A program made the position numbers and the translations under genes. The notes beneath the pieces are model-generated. The model was given only the letters and a program-made list of their open reading frames with translations, did no database searches and was not told the origin of the DNA. A stretch of DNA of 64,000 bases from Argonema galeatum A003/A1 (lineage in GTDB: Bacteria; Cyanobacteriota; Cyanobacteriia; Cyanobacteriales; Aerosakkonemataceae): the NCBI RefSeq assembly GCF_023333595.1, contig NZ_JAIQZM010000002.1, positions 225,415 to 289,414 of the forward strand, in the 5' to 3' direction. Numbering within the stretch: the first letter of the stretch is position 1; every line of letters begins with the position of its first letter. Positions 54,060-64,000 of the stretch are shown here, piece after piece.

Positions 54060-55244
54060 CTAACTACCCACCATTTCTTCTAATAAGTGACTATGATAAA
54101 TGGCACTACCTAATCCGAAATCATTCATCCAATCTAAGAGATCGTCACGATTTTCAGCCAGCTTATCCAGTAAACAAGCTTTGGTTCCATACTCATCTTT
54201 CTTACTCAAAAGAATTACTGAGATTTCAGATGATATTTCTTCCGGATCGAAGCAATCAAGTAACTGAGAACTATGAGTTGTAAAAACTACTTGAGTCCTT
54301 TTAGATAGTCTTTTCATTATAGAAGCAACATCTTTTAGAATACCTGGATGAAGATTTCTTTCTGGTTCCTCAATACCAATCAGCGGGGGTATATCGGACT
54401 GATAAAGCAGTATAAAATAAGCTATCAATCGGAGAGTACCATCTGACATACTGGACAATGGCATTTGTTTACCATCTGGTTCTAAAACTTTTACAATTTG
54501 CTCTCCCTCTTCAACTAGACTTAAGCTGATATTGAGACAATCTTTGAGTTCTTGACTAATCCCCTCAAAGGTATCTCTTTCATTTTGAGCCCAGTAGTTC
54601 AAAACTTCCTGAACTTCACCAGCTTGAGCGTCAAGGCTTGGTATACTCTCACTGGGGTTACTTCGTTGAGCGATACCTTTAATCATGCCCATCAAAGAAG
54701 GGTATTGTCTTATTATATCTGGATCTATATCATAAAACTTCCACTCTCTAATGTAGCTAGCTAGTTTTTTTGTAAAAGGTTTATTTCCGAAGTTTCCCGC
54801 CGATCTTAATGCTAAACCTTCTATACTTTCCGGGGCTGACTGATATTTTTGAGTGTTTTTACCATCTTCATCACTTACTTCTCCTTTGCCATTTATAATA
54901 TTAATTACCTCCTTTCCATTTACTTTCAGATTTTCATGAGCTAGCAGAGTTTTTCGTCCGTTAGATGCAAGAGATAAACTATATTCTGCTTGCTTATCAT
55001 CATCCTCTACAGTAATGCTATAACAGATATTGTCATTACCGTATCTTAACGCTCTCTGCATTCCTTCAACTGCGGGAAGAGATTCTCTAACAAGAAGACT
55101 GCTTAGAAACCTTAGCGCCTCTAAAGAGTTTGACTTACCGCTTGAATTTGAACCGACAAGAATTGTTAAGTTTCTAAAGTTTAAGTCAACATCACCCAAA
55201 CTCTTGAAATTTTTGATTTTTGCCGATCTAAGTTTCAGATTCAT
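54060..55244 (-). CDS. ABC/OLD-like ATPase of a two-gene defence module
   Basis: 394 residues of the AAA_15/AAA_21-type SMC-like ATPases. Walker A GSNSSGKS (31-38), signature-like SSMSDGTLR (264-272), Walker B IGIEEPE (289-294) and the H-switch TTHSSQLLD (His324). No DNA-binding or nuclease domain is fused; the partner TOPRIM-like gene follows immediately. ATPase plus separate TOPRIM resembles PARIS, AbiL and OLD-related systems. AT-rich and free of HIP1, unlike its flanks, consistent with recent acquisition. Confidence 0.88.
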   Translation of the reverse strand: MNLKLRSAKIKNFKSLGDVDLNFRNLTILVGSNSSGKSNSLEALRFLSSLLVRESLPAVEGMQRALRYGNDNICYSITVEDDDKQAEYSLSLASNGRKTLLAHENLKVNGKEVINIINGKGEVSDEDGKNTQKYQSAPESIEGLALRSAGNFGNKPFTKKLASYIREWKFYDIDPDIIRQYPSLMGMIKGIAQRSNPSESIPSLDAQAGEVQEVLNYWAQNERDTFEGISQELKDCLNISLSLVEEGEQIVKVLEPDGKQMPLSSMSDGTLRLIAYFILLYQSDIPPLIGIEEPERNLHPGILKDVASIMKRLSKRTQVVFTTHSSQLLDCFDPEEISSEISVILLSKKDEYGTKACLLDKLAENRDDLLDWMNDFGLGSAIYHSHLLEEMVGS

Positions 55245-55280
55245 AAGTCCACAACCTGTTATGCTATATGAGTGAAATAC

Positions 55281-56372
55281 CTACACATTAAACCGGAACA
55301 ACAGCACATCGCCTTCCTGCACAATATACTCCTTACCTTCACTGCGAACTAAGCCTTTCTCCTTCGCAGCAGTCATCGAGCCAGTTGCTACCAAATCTTT
55401 ATAAGCAACTGTTTCAGCGCGAATAAAACCGCGCTCAAAATCCGTGTGAATCACACCAGCAGCTTGCGGTGCCAACATTCCAGCGTTAATCGTCCAAGCG
55501 CGAGTTTCCTTCGGCCCAGCGGTAAAATAAGTACGCAATCCCAATAGTTCGTAAGTGGCACGAATTAAAGATTTCAAACCGCCTTCTTCTACGCCCAGAG
55601 ATGCCAAAAATTCTCCCCTTTCTGACTCTGGTAACTCGACTAATTCTGATTCTACTTGGGCAGAAACAATTACGACTTGAGCTTTTTCTTGAACCGCTAT
55701 TTGCTGCACCTGTTCTACATATTTATTTCCAGTTGCCAAATCATCTTCAGACACATTGGCAGCATAAATTATCGGCTTAGAAGTGAGCAAACCTAAACCC
55801 TTAATTGATTCAATTTCTTCTTCAGTTAAACTAACTTGCCGCCCTGGTTTGCCTTCATTTAATACAGCACTTATTTTTTCCAAAGCTGACAATTCAATTT
55901 GGGCTTCCTTGCTAGTACGAGCCATTTTACGGGTGCGATCGATCTTACGCTCGATTTGCGCCAAATCGGATAAAATTAACTCTAGATTGATGATTTCAAT
56001 ATCTCTAGCTGGGTCAACAGAACCGGCAACGTGGATAATGTCATCATTCTCAAAACAGCGCACTACATGAACTATGGCATCTACTTCTCGAATATGGGAT
56101 AAAAATTGATTGCCCAGTCCTTCCCCCTGGCTAGCACCTTTCACCAACCCGGCAATATCTACAAACTCGACGCGAGTTGGAACAATTTGGTCGGAATTGG
56201 AAATTTTAGCCAGAACATTTAACCGTTCATCTGGCACTGCAACGACGCCGACGTTGGGTTCGATCGTGCAAAAGGGAAAGTTGGCGGCTTGCGCTTTGGC
56301 ATTAGCAACCAAGGCGTTAAATAGGGTGGATTTACCAACGTTAGGAAGTCCAACAATTCCGGCTCTTAGCAT
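55281..56372 (-). CDS. ychF: Redox-regulated ATPase YchF (Obg-family)
   Basis: 363 residues, Obg-related protein that prefers [18 protein letters not shown] gives the P-loop, [16 protein letters not shown] the switch II region, and the TGS domain lies at the C-terminus ([18 protein letters not shown]). The N-K-x-D motif of GTPases is altered (AANVSEDD), as usual for YchF. Housekeeping; separated from the defence pair by 36 bases. Confidence 0.97.
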   Translation of the reverse strand: MLRAGIVGLPNVGKSTLFNALVANAKAQAANFPFCTIEPNVGVVAVPDERLNVLAKISNSDQIVPTRVEFVDIAGLVKGASQGEGLGNQFLSHIREVDAIVHVVRCFENDDIIHVAGSVDPARDIEIINLELILSDLAQIERKIDRTRKMARTSKEAQIELSALEKISAVLNEGKPGRQVSLTEEEIESIKGLGLLTSKPIIYAANVSEDDLATGNKYVEQVQQIAVQEKAQVVIVSAQVESELVELPESERGEFLASLGVEEGGLKSLIRATYELLGLRTYFTAGPKETRAWTINAGMLAPQAAGVIHTDFERGFIRAETVAYKDLVATGSMTAAKEKGLVRSEGKEYIVQEGDVLLFRFNV

Positions 56373-56416
56373 TTTAGTTCTGGGGTAAAAACTGGGTAAA
56401 TTTGATTTTAGACTGT

Positions 56417-56683
56417 TTAGGGAACGGTTTGAGGAATTGGCCCTGGAACCGTCTGGGGAATGGGTGCAGGCACAGGTTCTGGCACAGGTCCTGGAATTGG
56501 CTGAGGCACTGGCCCAGGGACGGGTTCTGGCACTGGCGGTTCGGGAATGGGATTGGGTATGGGTTCCGGTATGGGACTGGGAATCTGGGGTTCGGGGAAA
56601 GGAAGGGGACTGGGATTAATCATGAGAATCTTCATAAAATCGTTCGACTCTATCAAATTAGGTAAAAACCGATCGAATGACAT
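56417..56683 (-). CDS. Possible proline-rich repeat protein
   Basis: 88 codons. After residue 24 the product is almost entirely PxPxPE/PIPxP repeats (for example [15 protein letters not shown]), like the wall-spanning linkers of cyanobacterial secreted proteins. No start signal or domain is visible beyond the repeat, and plus-strand frames across the same DNA are also open, because the repeat lacks stops in several frames. It may be a chance frame through a GC-rich minisatellite, or a fragment. Confidence 0.3.
   Translation of the reverse strand: MSFDRFLPNLIESNDFMKILMINPSPLPFPEPQIPSPIPEPIPNPIPEPPVPEPVPGPVPQPIPGPVPEPVPAPIPQTVPGPIPQTVP
56440..56610. repeat. Degenerate GGCACTGG/GGTTCTGG minisatellite
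   Basis: On the plus strand, about 20 imperfect units of the 6-base period TGGNNN/GGCACNGG-type occupy 56440-56610. It is the DNA source of the proline-rich frame on the minus strand. Confidence 0.7.
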
Positions 56684-56763
56684 CCTCCTGAATAGCTACG
56701 CCCTACAATATGCCTTTTGAATAGTGTATCCAGATTTGCTACTGTAGCAGTAAGATTAGTTTC

Positions 56764-58242
56764 ATGTCATTTGTCTCAGATTCTCAAGCAAAAACGCCCT
56801 TGCTGGACGCTCTCCAGGAATATGTTAACAATTCCCATGCGGCGTTTTACACGCCGGGACACAAGCAGGGACAAGGAGTTTCTCAGCCCCTGGGAGAATT
56901 ACTGGGTTATGAGGTGTTTCGATCGGACTTAACTGAGTTGCCGGGTTTGGATAATCTGTCTGCGCCAGAAAATACGCTCCGGTCGGCGCACGAATTGGCA
57001 GCAGCGGCCTTTGGAGCCGAATTTACTTGGTTTTTGGTGAATGGTTCGACTGCGGGGGTACTGGCGGCGATTTTGGCGACTTGCCGGACGGGGGAGAAAA
57101 TTATTTTGCCTCGAAATGTACATCAGTCTGCGATCGCAGGTTTAATCCTTTCCGGTGCTATACCGATTTTCGTTAATCCAGAATACGACCCCCTGAAGGA
57201 TATTGCCCACTGTATCACGCCAAAAGCTGTGGCGGCTGCACTACAGCAGCATCCAGACGCTAAGGCAGTGATGATGGTTTACCCAACTTATTATGGCGTT
57301 TGTGGAGATGTGGAAGCGATCGCAGACCTAGCTCATCAACACAACATCCCTTTGCTGGTAGACGAAGCCCACGGCCCCCATTTTACCTTTCATCCCGACT
57401 TGCCGCCTTCAGCCTTATCAGCTGGCGCTGATTTGACGGTGCAATCTATCCACAAAGTTCTCAGCGCTTTAACTCAGGCATCCATGTTGCACGTTAGGGG
57501 TAACAGGGTCGATCGCGATCGCGTCAGCAAAGCCTTACAATTAGTGCAGTCCACCAGTCCCAGTTATTTATTATTAGCTTCTCTGGATGCGGCGCGTCAG
57601 CAGATGGTATTGCATGGCGAACAGCTGATGAGGAGGACGTTGCAGTTAGCGGATCAAGCGAGAACCAGAATCAACGAAATTCCGGGATTATCTGTTTTAG
57701 AAACCGCATATACACCAGGTTTTGTGGCGATCGATCGAACGCGCTTGACTGTGACTGTTTCCCGCTTAGGTTTGACCGGATTTGAAGTGGATGAAATTCT
57801 ATATCAACACAGTGTAATAGCTGAGTTCCCATCAATGGAACATCTGACTTTTATTATCAGTCTGGGGAATAAAGAAGAAGATATTGTGAAATTAGTGCAA
57901 AGTTTCGCCACATTAGCCAAAAAATATCAAACAGCGAGTTATCCTGTTAAGAAGACGAGAGGTCTGGATTTGGTTGAGATGCCCGATCGTTACAAGATGC
58001 CCCTGATTTCACCCCGCGAAGCTTTCTTTGCTTCGACGGAAACATTACCCTTTGAACAGATAAGCCAACGCATTAGTGCTGAACTGGTTTGTCCTTATCC
58101 ACCAGGGATTCCCATTTTGATGCCCGGTGAAGTGATTACCCCAACCGCCCTGGAATATTTATCAACCATTAAAGCAATGGGCGGAACGATTAGCGGTTGT
58201 ACAGATTCAACCTTGCAAACCTTAAAAGTTGTGAAAGATTGA
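56764..58242 (+). CDS. Orn/Lys/Arg decarboxylase family protein
   Basis: 492 residues. PLP fold-type I enzyme; the N-terminal YTPGHKQGQGV is the family signature, and Lys231 in QSIHKVLSALTQASML binds PLP. The C-terminal domain is of group III decarboxylases without the wing domain. Cyanobacterial members decarboxylate arginine, lysine or ornithine, giving polyamines or cadaverine; the substrate cannot be told. Transcribed alone. Confidence 0.9.
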   Translation: MSFVSDSQAKTPLLDALQEYVNNSHAAFYTPGHKQGQGVSQPLGELLGYEVFRSDLTELPGLDNLSAPENTLRSAHELAAAAFGAEFTWFLVNGSTAGVLAAILATCRTGEKIILPRNVHQSAIAGLILSGAIPIFVNPEYDPLKDIAHCITPKAVAAALQQHPDAKAVMMVYPTYYGVCGDVEAIADLAHQHNIPLLVDEAHGPHFTFHPDLPPSALSAGADLTVQSIHKVLSALTQASMLHVRGNRVDRDRVSKALQLVQSTSPSYLLLASLDAARQQMVLHGEQLMRRTLQLADQARTRINEIPGLSVLETAYTPGFVAIDRTRLTVTVSRLGLTGFEVDEILYQHSVIAEFPSMEHLTFIISLGNKEEDIVKLVQSFATLAKKYQTASYPVKKTRGLDLVEMPDRYKMPLISPREAFFASTETLPFEQISQRISAELVCPYPPGIPILMPGEVITPTALEYLSTIKAMGGTISGCTDSTLQTLKVVKD

Positions 58243-58370
58243 TTCTTGTGAGTTGTTAAAAGTCATTTGTTTTTATGAAATGACCGATGAGTAGGTTGCA
58301 GCACGACACGGATATACACGGATGCACTGATATACCACTTGACAGATGACCAATGACCAATGACTAAGGA

Positions 58371-59465
58371 CTAATTACTAACGTTGGATGGAATTGCGGA
58401 ACGCAGTTCTTGATATTTAAAAGCTTTAGCGTAGTCCCCTAAAGCATAGCAAGCAACTTTCAGGCTTCCTAGGGCCTGCTGTTCAACGCGATCGTCTGGG
58501 AGTTGCCGTGCTATGACCAAGCGCTGTTCGTAGCACTCGATCGCCAGATCGAAGTTGCCTAAAGCTTCATAAGCAACTCCTAAGCTTCCTAACGCTTGTT
58601 CTTCTACTCGAAGGTCTTGAGTATCTTTTGCCAGAGTCAAGCGCTGCTGATAATATTCGATCGCTTGGGTATAATTACCCAGAGCGTAGCAAGCACTGCC
58701 CAGATTTCTCAGCACCTGTCCTTCCCCCCGCAAGTCTTGGATATTCCGCGCCAAAGCCAAGCGCTGCTGGTAGTATTCAATTGCTGTGGGGTAATCCCCC
58801 AGGGAATAAAAAGCATTTCCCAAATTTCTCAGCAGCTGACCTTCTCCCTTGCGGTCTTTGATTTTCCGCATCAGCGTCAAGCTTTGCTGCTGGTAGTCAA
58901 TTGCCTTCGTGTAATCTCCCAAAGCCTTGTAAGCAAGTCCCAGGTTGTTGAGTGCTGCCACCTCTCCTCGGCAGTCTTGAATTTCCTTAGCAATTATTAA
59001 GCTTTGCTGCTGGTACTCGATCGCTTTGAGGTGGTCTTCCAAGTGACGGTAAGCATTTCCCAGATTCCCCAGGGCCAGTCCTTCCGCACGACGGTCTTGG
59101 GTATCTTTTGCGATCTCCAACAATTGCTGGTAGTAATTAATCGCTTTAACATACTCACCCAGAGCATAGCAAGCATTTCCCAGATTCCCCAGCACCTTCC
59201 CCTCTGCCTGACGGCATTGGATGTCCCGGTAGATCGAGAGTGCCTGCTGGAAAAACTGTAATGCCGCTTTAAATTGGCTAGCCTGATGCTGTTCGATTCC
59301 TTGGTCTACCAGTCGGTTTGCCTGGGCGAGTTTGGCATTGTTTTCCGTTTCCTCCCGCAGTTTGCCTATCTCGTCTCCCTCTAGCGAGAAGGCAATTGTT
59401 GTACGCTCATTTTCAGGAATACCTTTTATAGGCTTGTGGTCTGGTTGACGACCCTGGCTGTCCAT
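58371..59465 (-). CDS. TPR protein with eight LGN-type repeats
   Basis: 364 residues. After a short charged N-terminus come about eight 40-residue tetratricopeptide units (consensus GNLGNAYYALGDYxKAIEYYQQxLxIAKxIQDRRxEG) covering nearly the whole protein, so it forms one continuous superhelix. There is no catalytic domain; it presumably binds a partner. Similar to LGN/Rapsyn-type TPRs abundant in filamentous cyanobacteria. Faces away from the deacetylase. Confidence 0.88.
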   Translation of the reverse strand: MDSQGRQPDHKPIKGIPENERTTIAFSLEGDEIGKLREETENNAKLAQANRLVDQGIEQHQASQFKAALQFFQQALSIYRDIQCRQAEGKVLGNLGNACYALGEYVKAINYYQQLLEIAKDTQDRRAEGLALGNLGNAYRHLEDHLKAIEYQQQSLIIAKEIQDCRGEVAALNNLGLAYKALGDYTKAIDYQQQSLTLMRKIKDRKGEGQLLRNLGNAFYSLGDYPTAIEYYQQRLALARNIQDLRGEGQVLRNLGSACYALGNYTQAIEYYQQRLTLAKDTQDLRVEEQALGSLGVAYEALGNFDLAIECYEQRLVIARQLPDDRVEQQALGSLKVACYALGDYAKAFKYQELRSAIPSNVSN

Positions 59466-59660
59466 ATATGCTACCTCTCAAAAACGCCCTTCCTGGCAGT
59501 ATCCCCATCTTTAGGCTGGGAAGGCATGACCTGGATCACTGAAGAAATGTTAATTTGATACGTTTCCACGAATAAAATTAACTCTTTGTTGTATTATTCC
59601 CAGATCTGGGCGTGGATCTCTCAATAATAGTAGAGATGTTTTTTTTATAAAAATCGTAAT

Positions 59661-60500
59661 ATGACAGCAAGATATGCCTTTTTTTGGTATCCCAAATTCT
59701 TTGCAACGCTGGTTACGCTTGTAGGCTTGTTAGGCAGCTACATGGTGCTGCCCGGACGCCTAGCTGACCCCAGGCTACCAAAAGGGAGTAATGGGGAGAG
59801 TGTACAGAAGGCAGAGGCAGCTATAAATCTGGTCTTTTCCGTACCAGCACAGTTTCAAGGCAAAACCGTTCGCGAAGTAAACTTAAGCAGACCGTCCAAG
59901 GTAATTGCGCTGACATTTGATGACGGCCCTTGGCCCAAAACCACTTTACAGGTGCTGGACATCCTCAAGCAAAACGACATAAAGGCAACGTTTTTCTGGA
60001 TCGGACGCAACCTGAAAAACTATCCAGACATTGGACGAGAAGTGGTGCAAGACGGTCACGTTATTGGCAACCACACCTGGCACCACTGGTACTTTCGGAT
60101 GAATCCGGCGATGGCTGCTGCGGAAATTGAAAATACAGCCGCTCTGATTTACAAGACAACTGGTGTCAAGACATCGCTTTTCCGTCCGCCTGGTGGCGTT
60201 CTGAACAATGGGGTAGCTGGTTATGCCCGCGCTCAAAAGTATGCTGTTGTGATGTGGTCAGTCGATCCCGGAGAAAACCATCCCAGCCGCTCTGCATCCA
60301 TGTTGGTCAATAATGTGCTGAGTAATGCGCGACCTGGGAAAATTGTACTCTTGCACGATATCCACCCAAGAACGGTGCAGGCTTTACCGCAAATCATTGC
60401 CGGACTCAAAAAGCAGGGATATCAGTTTGTGACGGTGCCGGAATTATTGGCTATGCAGAAGCCGGTACAGAAGCCGAAGACTGGGCCAAAAAAGGGCTAG
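59661..60500 (+). CDS. Polysaccharide deacetylase (NodB family)
   Basis: 279 residues with an N-terminal membrane anchor or signal (about 8-30). All five NodB motifs are visible: LTFDDGPWP with the metal and catalytic aspartates, GNHTWHH, FRPPGG, MWSVDPGEN and IVLLHDIHPRTV. It removes acetyl groups from extracellular glycan or peptidoglycan. The C-terminus ends in KPVQKPKTGPKKG. Confidence 0.93.
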   Translation: MTARYAFFWYPKFFATLVTLVGLLGSYMVLPGRLADPRLPKGSNGESVQKAEAAINLVFSVPAQFQGKTVREVNLSRPSKVIALTFDDGPWPKTTLQVLDILKQNDIKATFFWIGRNLKNYPDIGREVVQDGHVIGNHTWHHWYFRMNPAMAAAEIENTAALIYKTTGVKTSLFRPPGGVLNNGVAGYARAQKYAVVMWSVDPGENHPSRSASMLVNNVLSNARPGKIVLLHDIHPRTVQALPQIIAGLKKQGYQFVTVPELLAMQKPVQKPKTGPKKG

Positions 60501-60516
60501 GGCCTTCGTCGGAAGT

Positions 60517-60540
60517 CACTCATTCACTCATTCACTCATT
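60517..60540 (+). repeat. Tandem CACTCATT, three units
   Basis: Three perfect 8-base repeats just after the deacetylase gene. Confidence 0.8.
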
Positions 60541-60583
60541 CAAAAATCCTCTGAGTGTCAGGCATTTAACTACTTCTTTTGTA

Positions 60584-60625
60584 GGTACGTTGTTGCACTA
60601 AAGCGCTTTAGCGCAACAACGTACC
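60584..60625. repeat. GGTAC palindrome, copy C (42 bp)
   Basis: GGTACGTTGTTGCACTAAAG facing GCTTTAGCGCAACAACGTACC with one mismatched pair; between the convergent deacetylase and argS genes. The inner core differs from copy A by inversion of the CTTTAG/CTAAAG part. Confidence 0.9.
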
Positions 60626-60744
60626 CATTACCTGTTAGCAGCCTTAATGATATAACTCGCAACTTACGTTAGTTACTAAGTGGCAAGGGGGGCTAGTAGG
60701 TATTAGCTAGTGGATTTTTTTCCCCCTCACCTACTACTTATCGA

Positions 60745-62502
60745 TTACATTCGCTCTAGAACTTGAATACCCAGTAAAGATAAACCAAGTTTTAAAGTTT
60801 TGGCAGTTAAATCGCAGAGAATCAATCGAGATGCTCTCACAGGTTCTTCTGCCCATAGTACAGGGCATTGCTCAAAAAACTGGTTGTACTTCTTGCTGAG
60901 TTCGTACAAATACTCACAAAGGCGATTGGGTAGCAAATCTTCCTCAACGTAGCCGAGAAGCTCGCTTAGCTGTAATAAGTGCTTTGCCAGAATCAATTCT
61001 GCTTCTTCCTGTAACAGAATTTTAGCATCTGTTCCCAGTTGTTCAAAATCAATATCACCTTTGCGGCTAATACCCTGAATCCGAACATAGGCATAAAGTA
61101 GGTAAGTTGCTGTATTGCCCTCGCGGGCTACCATCTTCTTGGAATTAAAAATATAGCTGCTGTTACGGTTTTGGCTTAAATCGGCATACTTAACAGCACT
61201 AATGCCAAGTATCTCAGCAACGTTGGCCTTAAATTTCTCAGTTTCCTCGCGCTTTTCTTCCTTTAGTCTATCTTCAAGATCTTCACGGGCAGCAGCGATC
61301 GCTTCATCAAGCAAATCTCTTAACCGCACAGTTTCCCCAGAGCGGGTTTTCAGCTTTTTGCCATCTACCCCCTGCACCAAACCAAAGGGAACGTGAACCA
61401 ATTCAACGTTATCTGGAATCCAGCCAGCGCGTCTGGCTACCTGAAAAAACTGAGCGAAGTGATTTGTCTGTCCGGTATCGGTAACGTAGATAATACGCGC
61501 AGCCCCATCTTGCTGAATCCGATACCGCAAAGCTGCCAAATCTGTTGTGGCGTAGTTGTAACCGCCATCAGATTTTTGCACTATTAAAGGTAAAGGATCG
61601 CCCGCTTTGTTAGTAAATCCTTCTAGAAAAACGCACTTAGCCCCAGCATCTTCTACTAATAAACCTTGCTTGTCTAAATTTTCCACTACTGCTGGCAATA
61701 AGGGGTTATAAAAAGATTCCCCTCTTTCTATAAGTTGCACATCCAGCATATCGTAGATCGCCTGAAATTCTCGCCGCGATTGTTCGCACAGCAGCTGCCA
61801 TGCACGACGAGAATCTTCGGCACCAGCTTGCAATTTTACCACTTCTTGACGGGCAGTTTCCTGGAACCGCTCATCTTCATCAAACCGCTGTTTAGCTTTG
61901 CGGTAAAAACTAACTAAATCGCCCAAATCTACAGCATTAGCAGTAGTTAAAGCTTCTGGGCAAACTTCTCTCAAGTAGGCAATTAACATTCCAAACTGAG
62001 TTCCCCAGTCGCCCACATGGTTTAATCGCAGAACATCGTGACCCTCGAATTCTAAAATTCTGGCAATACAATCTCCGATGATAGTCGATCGCAAATGCCC
62101 GACGTGCATTTCTTTGGCAATATTAGGGCTGGAAAAATCGACAACCACCCGTTGAGGACTTTTCGTCGGTGCGATTCCCAAGCGAGGATCTGCTTGGATA
62201 GCATTCAGTTGCGCTTCCAGGTATGACGGTTTCAGGGTGAAATTGATAAAACCAGGCCCCGCTACGACTGGCGGTTCGCAGATGTCGGTAATCTCAAAAT
62301 ACTGAACGATTTTTTCTGCGATCGCACGCGGCGGATGGCCCAATTGCTTAGATAGGGAGAGTGCGCTGTTGGATTGATAATCGCCAAATTTAGGATTGCT
62401 AGCAGACACCAGCATTAGGTCTACTCCAGCACAGTCAGGGCCAAAGGCGGCAATTAAAGCCTGCTCAAATTTAGTTTTGAGTTTTTTAAGGGTAGGATTC
62501 AT
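60745..62502 (-). CDS. argS: Arginyl-tRNA synthetase
   Basis: 585 residues, class I synthetase. The N-terminal Add-1 domain, the HIGH motif as HVGHLRST, the [10 protein letters not shown] segment in place of KMSKS (usual in ArgRS), and the C-terminal anticodon-binding helical domain with the family's terminal RM. Housekeeping; followed upstream in the same direction by nadC after 38 bases. Confidence 0.96.
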   Translation of the reverse strand: MNPTLKKLKTKFEQALIAAFGPDCAGVDLMLVSASNPKFGDYQSNSALSLSKQLGHPPRAIAEKIVQYFEITDICEPPVVAGPGFINFTLKPSYLEAQLNAIQADPRLGIAPTKSPQRVVVDFSSPNIAKEMHVGHLRSTIIGDCIARILEFEGHDVLRLNHVGDWGTQFGMLIAYLREVCPEALTTANAVDLGDLVSFYRKAKQRFDEDERFQETARQEVVKLQAGAEDSRRAWQLLCEQSRREFQAIYDMLDVQLIERGESFYNPLLPAVVENLDKQGLLVEDAGAKCVFLEGFTNKAGDPLPLIVQKSDGGYNYATTDLAALRYRIQQDGAARIIYVTDTGQTNHFAQFFQVARRAGWIPDNVELVHVPFGLVQGVDGKKLKTRSGETVRLRDLLDEAIAAAREDLEDRLKEEKREETEKFKANVAEILGISAVKYADLSQNRNSSYIFNSKKMVAREGNTATYLLYAYVRIQGISRKGDIDFEQLGTDAKILLQEEAELILAKHLLQLSELLGYVEEDLLPNRLCEYLYELSKKYNQFFEQCPVLWAEEPVRASRLILCDLTAKTLKLGLSLLGIQVLERM

Positions 62503-62540
62503 TGACTTTCTGCCGGGAGATCGGGCTAAGTGCTTCTTTC

Positions 62541-63458
62541 CTATATCGTACTAACATCTATGTTCATACTCAAATCCAGCCAAGGTGACCGAGTAATCGG
62601 CGAGCTGCTGGAAATGTAGTCTACCCCAGTGTCCGCAACGGCGCGGATAGTTTCCAGAGTGATGTTCCCAGATGCCTCAATTTTGATGCGGTCATTTTCC
62701 TGACGAATCATCTTTACTGCTTGGCGCATCATGTCGAGGGCCATATTATCCAGCATGATGATGTCAGCACCGTGCTTTAGAGCTTCTTGCACTTGGTCTA
62801 GCGTTTCTGTCTCCACCTCTATCGTGAGGGGATAAGGTATTTGGGAACGAATGCGTGCGATCGCCTTACCTATCCCACCAGCCGCCTCAATATGGTTATC
62901 TTTGATCATTACGGCATCATCTAGCCCCATGCGATGATTGACAGCCCCTCCCAATAGAGTTGCGTACTTTTCCAACAGCCTCAATCCCGGCGTTGTTTTG
63001 CGGGTATCTGTCAGTCGGGTAGGCAAATCGCCAATTTGCTCTACATACTTATTAGTGAGCGTAGCAATCCCACTGAGGCGCATAGCGATGTTTAGGGCAA
63101 CCCGTTCGCCCGTTAGCAGCGCCTCGTAAGGGCCGTGAATTCGAGCAATTACCTGTCCCTTCTGGCATGGGTGTCCCTCAGCGACAATCGGGACAAAGCT
63201 TACCCGCTGGTTCAAAAGCTGGAAAACTCGTGCAGCAATAGGTAAACCAGCCACTATGCCTGATTGCTTAGCAATCCAATCAGCCCGTCCTACTCCGACT
63301 TCTCCGGCGAGTAGGCTTTGCGTCGTGCGATCGCCCCGACCAATATCCTCCACCAACCAACTCTGGAGCAGATTATCCAGAACTATCCAGGACGGTAAAA
63401 CAGCGACGGCACTTTCCACTGAAATTTTTTCCTCAATTTTTTCGCTTCGCAGAGCCAA
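62541..63458 (-). CDS. nadC: Nicotinate-nucleotide pyrophosphorylase (carboxylating)
   Basis: 305 residues. Makes nicotinate mononucleotide from quinolinate in NAD biosynthesis. Key segments: [58 protein letters not shown] and IMLDNM. Forms a unit with argS. Its start faces the rRNA promoter region. Confidence 0.95.
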   Translation of the reverse strand: MALRSEKIEEKISVESAVAVLPSWIVLDNLLQSWLVEDIGRGDRTTQSLLAGEVGVGRADWIAKQSGIVAGLPIAARVFQLLNQRVSFVPIVAEGHPCQKGQVIARIHGPYEALLTGERVALNIAMRLSGIATLTNKYVEQIGDLPTRLTDTRKTTPGLRLLEKYATLLGGAVNHRMGLDDAVMIKDNHIEAAGGIGKAIARIRSQIPYPLTIEVETETLDQVQEALKHGADIIMLDNMALDMMRQAVKMIRQENDRIKIEASGNITLETIRAVADTGVDYISSSSPITRSPWLDLSMNIDVSTI

Positions 63459-63521
63459 TTTACCTCAAATCGCTCTACACAAGCGCACTTCAGCCCTTTC
63501 AAACTTTTTTGTATTTTCCCC

Positions 63522-63550
63522 TTGACAGGAGATTGTAGAGTTGTTATATT
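63522..63550 (+). promoter_or_regulatory. Strong sigma-70 promoter of the rRNA operon
   Basis: A perfect TTGACA (63522-63527), a 17-base spacer and TATATT (63545-63550) precede the 16S gene by about 180 bases. Transcription should start near 63557, leaving a leader of roughly 170 bases. Confidence 0.85.
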
Positions 63551-63729
63551 GATTAAGCGGTCGGAAAAGCACAGCGCAAGCGAAGCGAAACGAGCGCGCC
63601 GAACCTAGAAAAAATAATAGTTTGAAAGCCAGAATAGCACTAATTCCTCGGATAGGAAAGTAGTAAGAAAGAAAAGTTACCGAAGCCATCTAGTAGATGA
63701 CTTGGGGAGCCGAAACAAACTCAATCAAT

Positions 63730-64000
<271 letters not shown>

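Overview
The window comes from a cyanobacterium, most likely a filamentous one of the Oscillatoria/Microcoleus kind. The octamer GCGATCGC (HIP1) is scattered through most genes. Cyanobacterium-typical genes are present: the myxoxanthophyll pair cruG/cruF, a type IV pilus EbsA-like protein, a DUF3172 protein, an RRM-type RNA-binding protein and TPR-CHAT proteins. Intergenic space is crowded with short palindromic repeats and heptamer arrays. The level below cyanobacterium is inference; only 271 bases of 16S rRNA are present.

Layout. 1-4.4 kb: a truncated unrecognised gene, a solitary CRISPR-type repeat, lepA with an IS605-like end against its start codon, and a small ribbon-helix-helix gene. 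4.4-10.1 kb: two paralogous GAF histidine kinases, hisIE, chaB-like and hemL. 10.1-13.8 kb: a DUF202 gene cut short by a palindromic repeat, yajQ, MAPEG, and a three-gene run (ebsA-like, DRTGG/P-loop protein, DprA-like). 13.9-19.6 kb: a radical SAM gene overlapping a glycosyltransferase, a COG4705-like membrane protein and dnaX. 19.7-25.5 kb: a caspase-fold peptidase, a TPR protein, and a TPR-CHAT protease sharing the TPR protein's N-terminal domain. 25.5-37.2 kb: rnhA, cruG/cruF, small membrane proteins, prfC, a broken xisI, an M48-like protein without its HExxH motif, a 6S-like RNA and an RRM protein. 37.7-43.0 kb: an exopolysaccharide cluster (two glycosyltransferases, a polyprenyl-phosphate sugar transferase, gmd, fcl). 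43.0-45.2 kb: a repeat-dense spacer, a VapBC-like toxin-antitoxin pair and a 5-formyl-THF cyclo-ligase. 45.5-53.3 kb: an ABC permease, a 7TM-HD phosphohydrolase, several poorly known proteins and another glycosyltransferase. 53.3-55.3 kb: an ATPase plus TOPRIM-like gene pair that looks like an anti-phage module. 55.3-64 kb: ychF, a proline-rich repeat, an Orn/Lys/Arg decarboxylase, a TPR protein, a polysaccharide deacetylase, argS, nadC, then a strong promoter and the start of 16S rRNA.

The main signals beyond ordinary genes are: (1) a composite dispersed element, two copies, whose four nested hairpins keep their pairing while arm sequences differ; (2) the ATPase/TOPRIM pair, free of HIP1; (3) the caspase-like/TPR/TPR-CHAT cluster; (4) several further palindrome or MITE families, some of which have truncated genes or been absorbed into reading frames. 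Gene functions are assigned from motifs and recalled family resemblance; no search was run.
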